Below, piece by piece: positions 6,435 through 13,541 of a stretch of 17,236 nt of DNA. The notes under the pieces were generated by a model. It did not search any database. It was given only the letters and a program-made list of their open reading frames with translations, and was not told the origin of the DNA. The first letter of the stretch is position 1; each line of letters starts with the position of its first letter. Position numbers and translations under genes: made by a program. This DNA comes from Candidatus Heimdallarchaeota archaeon (GTDB lineage Archaea; Asgardarchaeota; Heimdallarchaeia; Hodarchaeales; S146-22). The stretch lies in NCBI GenBank assembly GCA_015520535.1, contig WAPZ01000639.1, positions 1 through 17,236 on the forward strand. The letters are read 5' to 3'.

Positions 6435-7946
6435 TTATGACTTGAGGAAGTAGTTTTTGAAGGAATCTTGAAAACCATATTTTTGTATGTTCTTTTTTGA
6501 GTAAAGGAACCAGAGTGCTGTCCCTAAAAATATCCATATAAGTGTGCCGGTGATTGCTATTGGTTCTAAGATAAGCAGAAAAATTAAAATGAAGATTTTT
6601 CCCGCAATCGCCATAAAAGGAATGAATGGGAACCATGGGATTTTATAACCGTAATTTAGGCGATTACTATATTTTTTTCTTATTCGGTATAGGCTTAGAT
6701 TGACTTGTAAAAAGAGGAGTAAAAACATGACATCCGCGGCAGCGGCAACAGAGCGGATAGGAAGAAGAATCACGATTAATATCATAATGATGCTGGAGCC
6801 AATGATTGCAATATGTGGAGTTCTTCTCCAGAAGTTTACTTTACCAAATTGCGGTGGAAGTAATTTATCTCTCCCCATCACAAAAGAAACGCGTGCGGAT
6901 GAATAAATAGTTGCATTTAATGCCGATAATGTTGAGATAAGTCCACCAAAAAGTAATAAAGTTGCGCCAAGAGGCATAAATTGTTTAGCTGCCTCTGCAA
7001 TTCCCAATTCCCCCGCTTCACCCAAAAATTTCCATGTACTTCCATTTTCAACCGTAATTGCGCCAATTGCGGTAATAGCTACTAAGCAATAAATAGGGAT
7101 GACAATCATAATGGCTTTGAAAATAGCTCGTGGTATACTTCGTCGGGGTTTTAGAACTTCTTCACCCGTTTGAACGATAATTTCATGCCCTTCGAAGGCA
7201 ATGAAAGTGAGTCCCATTGCCATAAACATTGCCGTTATACCATTCGGGAAAAAAGGATCAAAATTTTTTATCTGAACCGAAAAGTTTGTCAGTATTACCC
7301 ATAATCCACTTAAAATAAAGATTCCAATAATTATGAGTTTTGTTATTGTAATCAGATTTCCAACTTTTCCGGTTTCTGAGGAACCCATAAAATTGATGAA
7401 GGCAAACGTTAAGATAATAATTATTGCTATAATAACGGTTGCACTTTCTTTTAAATATTCTGGGATAATATGAGCCTCTGTAAGGAGAAACGCAAAGTAT
7501 GAACCAAAACCAAGAGCATAAAGGCTACCTGCTACTACATGGGCGAACCACGACATCCATCCACTTAAAAAGGCTTGATAATTTCCCATTGCTGATTTTA
7601 CCCATAAATACCCACCACCAGCTTCAGGAACTGCGGAGCCTAATTCAGCGTACGCCGCGGCGGTAAGGAATGTCAAAAAACCATTCAAGAGAAACGCAAA
7701 AATCAACGCAGGTCCGGCAAAGCCAGCTGCAATACCAGTGAGTACAAATATTCCAGCGCCAATCATGGCGCCAACACCGACCATTGTTATATCGAACTCT
7801 GTTAAATCGCGTGTCAAGACGGATTCTCCGAGTGCTTCTTCTTCCTCGACTTCTTTTGCTACACGACGGAGTTGGAGGTAGCTGATTATAAAGAAAAGGA
7901 TTAAACCGAAAATAAGAAGCAAAAAATAGAATATTGCTGTAGTCAC
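6435..7946 (-). CDS. APC-superfamily amino acid permease
   Basis: This is a secondary transporter for amino acids or related amines in the cytoplasmic membrane. The 503-aa product has the APC TM1 signature GAMIGAGIFVLTG (59-71), in which the broken helix binds the substrate backbone. It also has PEAGGGYLWVKSAMG in the TM3 region and a FIAFEGHEIIVQTGEE segment at TM6, whose unwound part faces the substrate. About twelve core helices follow an extra N-terminal helix (3-25) and an acidic linker (KEVEEEEALGES), which is unusual for the family. The start is GTG 7946; no in-frame ATG precedes the signature. Upstream on the same strand, 111 nt away, lies a tandem Usp-domain gene. In many archaeal and bacterial relatives a Usp domain is fused to the C-terminus of such permeases. 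Substrate specificity cannot be read from the sequence. Confidence 0.88.
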   Translation of the reverse strand: MTTAIFYFLLLIFGLILFFIISYLQLRRVAKEVEEEEALGESVLTRDLTEFDITMVGVGAMIGAGIFVLTGIAAGFAGPALIFAFLLNGFLTFLTAAAYAELGSAVPEAGGGYLWVKSAMGNYQAFLSGWMSWFAHVVAGSLYALGFGSYFAFLLTEAHIIPEYLKESATVIIAIIIILTFAFINFMGSSETGKVGNLITITKLIIIGIFILSGLWVILTNFSVQIKNFDPFFPNGITAMFMAMGLTFIAFEGHEIIVQTGEEVLKPRRSIPRAIFKAIMIVIPIYCLVAITAIGAITVENGSTWKFLGEAGELGIAEAAKQFMPLGATLLLFGGLISTLSALNATIYSSARVSFVMGRDKLLPPQFGKVNFWRRTPHIAIIGSSIIMILIVILLPIRSVAAAADVMFLLLFLQVNLSLYRIRKKYSNRLNYGYKIPWFPFIPFMAIAGKIFILIFLLILEPIAITGTLIWIFLGTALWFLYSKKNIQKYGFQDSFKNYFLKS

Positions 7947-8057
7947 GTCAATTCACTTGCCTATTTGAGTGGTATTCATTAAAAATTTGATTTTTTGTGC
8001 CTATTTCAACCTTTATGTAGGGAAAAAGTAATGGCAAAAGATTATTTCGGTTAAACC

Positions 8058-9002
8058 TCATTCATTTGTAGCCGGAAAATGGTGTACTACCATTGGGCAG
8101 TTGAATTTATCCAAAAGCTTCTCTGAAAGTGAACGTCGGATGGTAAAACGACGTGTTTTTCGGCTTTGCCCTAAGAAAACTAGATCGGGTTTGGTACGTT
8201 GGATTAATTCTTTAATTCCTTTAATGATGTTATGTGATGCGAGGAAATAGGGCGTTATTTTAGTGGTAAACAGTTTTGAATATCCTTCTACTAAAATCTT
8301 AAAATTCTCCCGTTCTTTCTGAATGACATCATCATCCATTACCATTCGTAACGGGGTGATTTGGGGGATGTCAGCAATATGATAGGCTAAAAGTTCGCCT
8401 TTTTTGCTGAGTAAGGCATTCGCCCAATAAATTAAATGTAAATCACGAACGGTTCTAGGTAATAATAGTCCAACACGACTAATAGTATCAGGAACTTTTC
8501 CGTGGCGCGGGGGGTATACTTGCAGAATGTGAAAGGGTATTCTATGCAATATACTTCGCGAAATGCTACGTAACATGATTTTATCTATTAATTTGAGACG
8601 ACGTCTCGACGGTAAAACTAATAAATCGTAATCATTTTTACTTTCTTCTAAAATACTGCGTACAGGATCTCCGTATTTAGTAATACGTACTTCTATATTT
8701 TTTTTGACTCCCATTCGTCTTAATTCGGGAATATATTGCGACGGGTCTTTTTTTCCATCATGAAGTAACGTGATTGAGGCACCATATTCGCTGGCAATTG
8801 CACCGGCTGTATAAATTGCCAACTTTTCAAACTTTTTGCACGCCAGTGGCAATAAAATTCGTTCTAAATTAAGAAAAAACATGTCTGGCGGTTCACCATA
8901 GTGATCAAAAAATTTATTTAGCACATCCACTCCAATTTCCTGGTGTTCTTCTTCAATAAAGTCATCAAACATCTCTGGTAAAAGTTTTCTATCTTTAACC
9001 AT
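8058..9002 (-). CDS. Tandem universal stress protein (UspA-like) domains
   Basis: The 314-aa product appears to hold two Usp-like alpha/beta units after a ~45-residue acidic N-terminal helix. Unit 1 covers ~47-165 (RILLPLACKKFEKLAIY ... YDLLVLPSRRR ... RIPFHILQVYPP). Unit 2 covers ~178-312 (RVGLLLPRTVRDL ... PDLVFLGQSRKTRR ... CPMVVHHF). Both end in the typical 'P(h)xV/L' strand. The G-x2-G-x9-G-S/T ATP loop of ATP-binding Usp is not intact in either unit; Arg/Lys-rich sequence stands there instead, so nucleotide binding is doubtful. I chose ATG 9002 over TTG 9017; GGGGA about 9 nt upstream may be the SD. The permease gene follows on the same strand, suggesting that this protein regulates transport, as fused Usp domains are thought to do. 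That link is inference. Confidence 0.75.
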   Translation of the reverse strand: MVKDRKLLPEMFDDFIEEEHQEIGVDVLNKFFDHYGEPPDMFFLNLERILLPLACKKFEKLAIYTAGAIASEYGASITLLHDGKKDPSQYIPELRRMGVKKNIEVRITKYGDPVRSILEESKNDYDLLVLPSRRRLKLIDKIMLRSISRSILHRIPFHILQVYPPRHGKVPDTISRVGLLLPRTVRDLHLIYWANALLSKKGELLAYHIADIPQITPLRMVMDDDVIQKERENFKILVEGYSKLFTTKITPYFLASHNIIKGIKELIQRTKPDLVFLGQSRKTRRFTIRRSLSEKLLDKFNCPMVVHHFPATNE

Positions 9003-9049
9003 TCGTCTAGTCCCCAATCATACTAACAAATCAAAACTCTAGATGGCAA

Positions 9050-9059
9050 TTCTATAAAG
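9050..9059 (-). promoter_or_regulatory. Candidate TATA box of the Usp-permease unit
   Basis: The minus strand reads GCTTTATAGAA in this area. A start about 25 nt downstream would fall near 9028, leaving a ~26-nt leader to ATG 9002. Confidence 0.4.
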
Positions 9060-9075
9060 CCACTTCATTTCATCC

Positions 9076-9087
9076 TTTTTATATTTA
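9076..9087 (+). promoter_or_regulatory. Candidate TATA box of the DNA methylase gene
   Basis: TTTTTATATTTA lies in the divergent Usp/methylase intergenic region. The predicted start near 9110 would give a ~65-nt leader to TTG 9176, or a leaderless message from TTG 9110. A second AT-rich box at 9132-9140 would suit TTG 9176 better. Confidence 0.35.
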
Positions 9088-9162
9088 GCTGTGTAATCTC
9101 GTCAAAACATTGACACATACCCCGCAAAAACTTTTTAATTATTCAAATTTTAGTCTATATCT

Positions 9163-9167
9163 GGAGG
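9163..9167 (+). promoter_or_regulatory. Strong Shine-Dalgarno site supporting an internal TTG start
   Basis: GGAGG lies exactly 8 nt before TTG 9176 and inside the longest open frame (which begins at TTG 9110). It is the best SD in the region. It marks a product starting DELLIEHSLPL, where DUF1156 proteins normally begin. Confidence 0.6.
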
Positions 9168-9175
9168 AAAGTGCC

Positions 9176-11881
9176 TTGGATGAGTTGCTAATTGAACATT
9201 CGCTTCCGTTAGCCACACTTAATGCAATTGCGCAACAAGAACGTAACAATCATGTGAATTCAATTTCGACGTTTCACGTGTGGTGGAGCCGAAAACCCGT
9301 CACTGTATCGCGTGCTATCCTATCTGCAAGTGTGCTCCCACTTAATACGCTAGCATTAGCAAATTCGCTGTTACAAGATACTAGAAAATATGAGAACTTT
9401 ATTCAAGCAGTTAGTCGTCATACTAATTCAATGTCAAAAAAAACAAAAACGCATGAATACCAAAATCACATACAAAAAATAATAAAAAAGCGAAAACTCA
9501 AGATTCTAGATCCTTTTGCTGGTGGAGGATCCATTCCTTTTTCTGCACTTACTTTAGGCTTTAAAACCTATGCTTTTGATTATAATCCTGTAGCAACCCT
9601 CTTGTTGAAGGCACTGTTAGAGTTACCATTTACGTGCCCCACACAAGTGAATCAGTCGTTAAACGAAAGAGTAATCCAAGTTAATGGAGCCTTTGGAAGT
9701 AATAACATCAAACTAACTTATAATTTGATAGAAGATCTTAAATTTTTCGCAGAATGGGTTAAAGTGGAAGTATTAGCGGAGTTAAAACAATTCTACGATC
9801 TGACAGAAAACGAAAATAACGCTCAGTTACAAGGATACATATGGTCTTATTATATTACATGCCCCAATAAATCTTGTAGCCTTGAATATCCACTCCTCAA
9901 GCATTTTTGGTTGGCAAAAACAAAAAAAAGGAAAATTTACTTCATACCACGCATTAGTCAAAATCGTCTTGAATTACCAATTAAAGAAAGCTTTGACGAC
10001 GAAATAAAAAATTTTGATCCATCATGCGGAACGATACGAAGAGGTGTTGCAACCTGCCCACAATGTGGATATTCAATCCCACCACAAGAACTCAAACGTA
10101 TGTTCCAGCAAAAAAAGTATAAAGAAAAACTCATTGCTTCTATCTATCGGTCGCATGCTAAAAAAGGGAAAATTTATAAAATGGCGTCTGAAAAAGACTT
10201 GACTACTTATCATAAAGCACAAACTTATTTACGTCATAAAATTAAAACTCTTGAAAACATCTTCCCTTTCCCTCCTTTACCGTCAGAAGAAATCGTTAAT
10301 AAAGACGTTCATCCAATTACTAAGTATGGCTTTCATAAATGGGCTGATCTATTTAATGAACGACAAAAGTTAGCCTTAATAACGTTTATCGAAAAAATCC
10401 GGCGCCTAAAAGATCTCTTACTAAAGGAAAACATATCTCAATCTTACATTAATGCCCTTATTGTGTATTTAATGCTTCAAGTCGACCGATTAGCAGATTT
10501 TAATTCACGATTTTCCTTCTTAAAAGTTGAAGGTGCACGCGGAATTGTTCATACCTTTGGTTTTCAAGCGATTGGAATGGTTTGGGGCTATATGGAACTC
10601 AATCCTTTCAATACCTATGCCGGTGGCTGGGATATCGCTACCAAAAAAACTATTAACTGGTTGAAACAAATCGTTCACGCCTCCACGGAGCAAGGCATCG
10701 TCATACAAGCCTCTGCTACTTCAATCCCATACCCGGACGATTTTTTTGACATAATTTTTACAGATCCTCCTTATTATAATAATATTAACTACGCCGATCT
10801 TTCCGATTTTTTTTACGTCTGGTTAAAAAGAGGTTTATATGATGTGTATCCCGAACTATTTTCAACTCCCTTAACACCGAAAACTAAAGAAATAGTAGCT
10901 AAAAAAACAAAAGATTCAGCATCATCAAGCGAATGTACCCATAATACCTTTCGAGAAAAATTAACAACCGCACTTAAAGAAATTTTTCGTGTGTTAAAAC
11001 CCGGTGGTACCCTTATCTTAGTTTATTCTCATAGTTCAATCGCTGGGTGGAAGGATCTTGTTCAAAACCTTCTCGAATCTAATTTTATCATAACTGCCGC
11101 ATGGCCTATCCAAACAGAACTTAAATCGCGACTAACAAAACAAAAAACTGCAGCTTTAAGTACGTCACTCTATCTAATCGCACGTAAGGAAAAGAAAAAA
11201 ACGGTTGGCTTACTTACACAAATAAAAATAGACCTATCAAGCGAATTACAACGCTACTTTCAACGAAATCCAGATGGTGTGCTTAACCTAGACTCATTCA
11301 TCGCAGCTATTGGTATTGCATTAAGGCATTTTACCCGATATAACCGTATTATAGATGCCAATGGTAGAGAAATCCCGCCCACAAAACTTCTTTATCTTGT
11401 GTCAGAAATGGTTACGAATACAATTTTCCGCATCTTTTTTCGGGAAACAACATCCAAATATCTCGATCCACCAACCCGATTTTATCTTATGTTCCAACTT
11501 CTCTATCCTAATAAAGGAATATCATTTGACGAAACCAAAAATATTGCACAACTATGTCACACTGACTTTAAAATCCTTCATCATTATAATTTGATCACAA
11601 AAAAGGGAAAGTACTTCTATTTAACTCCATTAACAACCCTAGGATCAAAAAAATACTCTAATGACAATGTTCTCCCATTTATTGTTAAGTTAGTTACTTT
11701 ACTAAATAAAGATGCAAAAAAACGAGGCATAATAGATAATACAAAGGCACTTTCTGACATTGAAAGGGAAACTCTTCATATTTGTGCTCAAATTTTAAGT
11801 AAAACAATTCCCGACGGTTCAATCGAAAAGCAACGCTTAAAGCATTTTGCAGAGAAATTTCGCCAAACACGACTTTATTAG
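9176..11881 (+). CDS. DUF1156/COG1743-type adenine-specific DNA methylase
   Basis: This is a predicted N6-adenine DNA methyltransferase of the large Zn-ribbon-containing DUF1156 class. In the 901-aa product, the N-terminal DUF1156 block (LIEHSLPLATLNAIAQQE, then STFHVWWSRKPVTVSRAI) is followed by the SAM motif LDPFAGGGS (D112 in DPF). A CPNKSC (229-234) / CPQC (294-297) zinc ribbon comes next. The catalytic motif is DPPYYNNINY (D530), followed by EIFRVLKPGGTLILVYSH and a helical C-terminal region of ~200 residues. Start: TTG 9176 has GGAGG 8 nt upstream and matches the usual family N-terminus. TTG 9110 would add 22 residues. Relatives often sit with DUF499 ATPases or helicase/nuclease genes in restriction-like defence loci; none is present here, so it appears solitary. 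It may be an orphan methylase for epigenetic marking, the remnant of a system, or a partner of distant genes. It is complete with no frameshift and ends with TAG. Confidence 0.85.
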   Translation: MDELLIEHSLPLATLNAIAQQERNNHVNSISTFHVWWSRKPVTVSRAILSASVLPLNTLALANSLLQDTRKYENFIQAVSRHTNSMSKKTKTHEYQNHIQKIIKKRKLKILDPFAGGGSIPFSALTLGFKTYAFDYNPVATLLLKALLELPFTCPTQVNQSLNERVIQVNGAFGSNNIKLTYNLIEDLKFFAEWVKVEVLAELKQFYDLTENENNAQLQGYIWSYYITCPNKSCSLEYPLLKHFWLAKTKKRKIYFIPRISQNRLELPIKESFDDEIKNFDPSCGTIRRGVATCPQCGYSIPPQELKRMFQQKKYKEKLIASIYRSHAKKGKIYKMASEKDLTTYHKAQTYLRHKIKTLENIFPFPPLPSEEIVNKDVHPITKYGFHKWADLFNERQKLALITFIEKIRRLKDLLLKENISQSYINALIVYLMLQVDRLADFNSRFSFLKVEGARGIVHTFGFQAIGMVWGYMELNPFNTYAGGWDIATKKTINWLKQIVHASTEQGIVIQASATSIPYPDDFFDIIFTDPPYYNNINYADLSDFFYVWLKRGLYDVYPELFSTPLTPKTKEIVAKKTKDSASSSECTHNTFREKLTTALKEIFRVLKPGGTLILVYSHSSIAGWKDLVQNLLESNFIITAAWPIQTELKSRLTKQKTAALSTSLYLIARKEKKKTVGLLTQIKIDLSSELQRYFQRNPDGVLNLDSFIAAIGIALRHFTRYNRIIDANGREIPPTKLLYLVSEMVTNTIFRIFFRETTSKYLDPPTRFYLMFQLLYPNKGISFDETKNIAQLCHTDFKILHHYNLITKKGKYFYLTPLTTLGSKKYSNDNVLPFIVKLVTLLNKDAKKRGIIDNTKALSDIERETLHICAQILSKTIPDGSIEKQRLKHFAEKFRQTRLY

Positions 11882-11943
11882 AGCAGAGAGAATCATATAG
11901 GTCTGTTTACTTATTTAAAATCATGTAAAACCGCAGAAAATGT

Positions 11944-11950
11944 AAAAAAA
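11944..11950 (-). terminator. T7 tract downstream of tRNA-Phe
   Basis: Seven T on the minus strand lie about 50 nt past the tRNA-Phe CCA. A T5 and other short T runs lie between. This is the likely end of the tRNA transcript and faces the end of the methylase gene. The gap 11882-11999 holds nothing else I can support. Confidence 0.35.
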
Positions 11951-11999
11951 TCACTAAAACTCAACAAATCTACCAAAAAGAGTGAAACAAGAGAGTTTT

Positions 12000-12104
12000 T
12001 GGTGCCACGGCGGGGATTTGAACCCCGGACAACTGGATTTCGGCTTTAAAGCGCTGAGCTTTTATTACTTCAGTCCAGCGCTCTCCCGCCTGAGCTACCG
12101 TGGC
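12000..12104 (-). tRNA. tRNA-Phe(GAA) with a 29-nt intron
   Basis: On the minus strand, acceptor GCCACGG pairs with CCGTGGC, followed by discriminator A and an encoded CCA (12002-12000). The D arm is GCTC/GAGC, the anticodon stem is CTGGA/TCCAG, and the T arm is CGGGG-TTCAAAT-CCCCG. The 36 nt between the anticodon stem halves reduce to the standard archaeal Phe loop CTGAAGA when 29 nt are removed after G37. The anticodon GAA is at 12071-12069. Identity is firm because both flanking loop bases (G37, A38) match known archaeal tRNA-Phe. Confidence 0.92.
12039..12067 (-). other. tRNA-Phe intron, not clearly canonical
   Basis: Boundaries are inferred from the usual 37/38 position and the expected mature loop. 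Unlike the other two introns here, no 4-bp helix with 3-nt bulges on both sides is obvious. T33-G37 can pair with CTTTA in the intron (one G-U), leaving a longer loop on the 3' side. AAAGC/GCTTT can form an internal hairpin. This may be a relaxed bulge-helix-loop substrate. Confidence 0.7.
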
Positions 12105-12245
12105 AGTATGTGTTTGCTTATTTTTTTGTAGAACTATTTTTCTTTTTTGTGCGTATTGGTTGCATGTCAACATTGGATGAAGTGGTTTTAAAAATTTTTG
12201 AGTTGTGAAGGAAAGAAGAAATGAATGGATAAATGGTTGTTATTT

Positions 12246-12437
12246 TTATTTTAGCCGTCGTTTTCGGTTTACTGGCTTATTTGCCCATTTATATTTTCTA
12301 ATTTTAGCTGTTCTACCGAATCCGCAAGCCGCACACACATGTTTTCTGGCATGGTAGGCTCTTCTGCCACATCGTCGACAGGGAATATGATTTTTCTTTC
12401 CGCTTTTTTCTCCAAAAGATGGTGTTCCTTTTGTCAT
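12246..12437 (-). CDS. rpl37e: Large-subunit ribosomal protein eL37 (L37e)
   Basis: This 63-aa zinc-binding protein belongs to the archaeal/eukaryotic large ribosomal subunit and contacts 23S rRNA. It has the family start MTKGTPSFGEKSGKKNHIPC, a C4 zinc site (C20, C23, C35, C38) in CRRCGRRAYH...KHVCAACGFG, and a highly basic C-terminus ending NRKRRLK. The length is normal. ATG 12437 is preceded by GAGGT at 12445-12449 (7 nt spacing). It lies 106 nt after the LSm gene on the same strand, the LSm-L37e pairing common in archaea. A TATA-like GTATAAAAAA at 12527-12536 suggests that it also has its own promoter. Confidence 0.95.
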   Translation of the reverse strand: MTKGTPSFGEKSGKKNHIPCRRCGRRAYHARKHVCAACGFGRTAKIRKYKWANKPVNRKRRLK

Positions 12438-12526
12438 ATTAAAGACCTCGTGAGTTGTTATTTTTGTATTTGCACTCTTTAATTATCTGTTGAAAGTATG
12501 TGGATGGTTAAAAGGGTGTGTATTGA

Positions 12527-12536
12527 TTTTTTATAC
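12527..12536 (-). promoter_or_regulatory. Candidate TATA box of the L37e gene
   Basis: GTATAAAAAA on the minus strand lies between LSm and L37e. Transcription start is expected near 12507, with a ~70-nt leader containing the SD. Confidence 0.4.
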
Positions 12537-12543
12537 CTTATAA

Positions 12544-12771
12544 TTAAGGTGGTGAGATTAAGATGACATTATCGCCTCTTAAGACAATTTTACCGAGTTT
12601 TTCGGGAGGAGTATCTTCATCTTCAGAGATGAGTTCGGCATTATCTAGATAGAGGTTAAGATGTTGGTCATAGGATAACAATAATCCTTTTAATTCTTTT
12701 TTTCCTCGTAATTTGAGGAGAACATTTTTGCCGAGTGATTGGCGTAATAGGTCAAGTGGTTTATCAACCAT
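12544..12771 (-). CDS. LSm/Sm-like RNA-binding protein (SmAP)
   Basis: This is an archaeal Sm-like protein that forms a heptameric ring binding U-rich RNA. The 75-aa product has Sm1 (about residues 14-45, with KGLLLSYDQHLNLYLDNAE including G29, D35, N39 and N44) and Sm2 (KIVLRGDNVILI, 61-72, with the diagnostic LRGDN). These are joined by a short acidic loop (SEDEDTPPEKLG). The length is typical, with no C-terminal extension. ATG 12771 has AGGAT at 12781-12785 upstream (9 nt spacing). An AT-rich box around 12814-12828 may be its TATA element. L37e follows on the same strand. Confidence 0.95.
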   Translation of the reverse strand: MVDKPLDLLRQSLGKNVLLKLRGKKELKGLLLSYDQHLNLYLDNAELISEDEDTPPEKLGKIVLRGDNVILISPP

Positions 12772-12813
12772 TTTTATTTCATCCTACAAGTTATGTTACC
12801 GTGTGAATGTGAG

Positions 12814-12828
12814 TTTATTTTATTTTTG
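12814..12828 (-). promoter_or_regulatory. Candidate AT-rich promoter element of the LSm gene
   Basis: CAAAAATAAAATAAA on the minus strand, about 45-55 nt before ATG 12771. The predicted start would lie near 12795. Confidence 0.3.
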
Positions 12829-12886
12829 TAGTGATTTTAACATTTTATGTAACTTAAAACAAGATTACAGGATGTTAGTCTGATGT

Positions 12887-12989
12887 TGGTGCCCCGGCCG
12901 GGATTTGAACCCGGGTTACCGGCTTTCTTTGCTGTTTACTAGAACAACCCGAAAGGCCGGAGTGATGGGCCGAGCTACACTACCGGGGC
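12887..12989 (-). tRNA. tRNA-Glu(UUC) with a 25-nt intron
   Basis: On the minus strand, acceptor GCCCCGG pairs with CCGGGGC, followed by discriminator A and an encoded CCA (12889-12887). The anticodon stem is CCGGC/GCCGG and the T arm is CCGGG-TTCAAAT-CCCGG. Removing 25 nt after G37 gives the loop CTTTCGA with anticodon TTC at 12953-12951. GTGT...ATCA in the D arm resembles other archaeal tRNA-Glu. TATTC-type AT elements at 13031-13037 may belong to its promoter. Confidence 0.93.
12925..12949 (-). other. tRNA-Glu intron with canonical bulge-helix-bulge motif
   Basis: CTTT (nucleotides 32-35) pairs with AAAG in the intron. The 3-nt bulges are CGG on the 5' side and AAA on the 3' side. The intron closes with a 6-bp hairpin, GTTGTT with AACAGC (one G-U). 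Cutting inside both bulges gives the standard 37/38 junction. Confidence 0.88.
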
Positions 12990-13273
12990 ATTTGAATATT
13001 TTGGTTGGACGAATAATCATTGTTTGCAGTTATATTCTGCGTGTGAGGGCATCATTTGCTTTCTCTTGTCAAGTAACTTTAAAATTCTAATGGTTAAAAA
13101 ATAATGTGCATGGTCTAATGTGGCAAAAAGAGTTATTTTTAGAGAAAAGGTCGCCGTCACAGAGTTGAATTGTGATAATAAGGGTTGGAAGAAACATTGG
13201 TTTGGATAACGAAAGATTCAAAAAAGGGCTGAAAGAATTATTACTTAAAGAAATTGAGGGTGGTTTGGTTTAG
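12990..13273 (+). other. 284-nt gap with AT boxes and a short leader ORF
   Basis: Besides the tRNA-Glu promoter region, this gap holds AT-rich elements (around 13075-13082 and 13092-13103). It also holds an open frame from GTG 13172 (or TTG 13202) to TAG 13271-13273, giving 33 or 23 residues (from TTG: MDNERFKKGLKELLLKE, then IEGGLV). This frame is in phase with the next ORF, whose ATG immediately follows the TAG. No RNA gene or repeat is visible. Confidence 0.4.
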
Positions 13274-13450
13274 ATGAAGGAAATTGTTAAAAAAGGAGCA
13301 AAAAAAGCAGTTGAAAAGGCGGCAGATGTAGCACTTGATGCGGTTGGGGATGTGGCTAAAGAAGTAGTTAAGGATGCAATAAAAGAAACCGGAGTAGACA
13401 AACAAGCAAAAACGGTGCTCAAAAAGGGATTGAAAAAAGCAATAAAGTAA
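13274..13450 (+). CDS. Small lysine-rich helical protein, 58 aa
   Basis: The ORF runs from ATG 13274 to TAA 13450. The product has 16 Lys and 9 Asp/Glu among 58 residues and many Ala and Val, in a pattern that predicts one or two amphipathic helices (KKAVEKAADVALDAVGDVAK, then KQAKTVLKKGLKKAIK). It has no Cys, Trp or membrane span. GAGGGTGG at about 13256-13263 can serve as SD. T5 and T7 runs begin 1 nt after the stop, as for an expressed short gene. I recognise no family; a nucleic-acid- or membrane-surface-binding role would fit the charge but is speculation. The gene is easily missed by callers with a 60-residue cut-off. The opposite-strand frame here is a shadow. Confidence 0.55.
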   Translation: MKEIVKKGAKKAVEKAADVALDAVGDVAKEVVKDAIKETGVDKQAKTVLKKGLKKAIK

Positions 13451-13451
13451 C

Positions 13452-13465
13452 TTTTTCATTTTTTT
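13452..13465 (+). terminator. T-rich terminator after the 58-aa lysine-rich ORF
   Basis: TTTTTCATTTTTTT follows directly after the TAA, before the purP TATA box. Confidence 0.5.
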
Positions 13466-13478
13466 AAAGGCATTCCAA

Positions 13479-13486
13479 TTTAAAAT
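13479..13486 (+). promoter_or_regulatory. Candidate TATA box of purP
   Basis: TTTAAAAT, with predicted start near 13508, leaves a ~34-nt leader containing the GAGGGGAT SD (13526-13533) before ATG 13542. Confidence 0.45.
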
Positions 13487-13541
13487 CTTATTAATTTACA
13501 GGTAAGCATGTGTTACTGGATTGATGAGGGGATTTGATACG

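Noticed and set aside
11882..12104. Possible integration site at the tRNA-Phe 3' end beside the DNA methylase
   Set aside because: I found no second copy of the tRNA 3' end, no integrase and no direct repeats around the methylase gene, so an integrated element is not supported.
11970..12173. 67-codon minus-strand frame
   Set aside because: It covers tRNA-Phe and its flanks entirely; a shadow of the RNA gene.
13241..13459. 72-codon minus-strand frame rich in Phe and Cys
   Set aside because: It is antisense to the lysine-rich 58-aa ORF. Lys codons read backwards give Phe/Leu-rich nonsense, and there is no SD or promoter sign.
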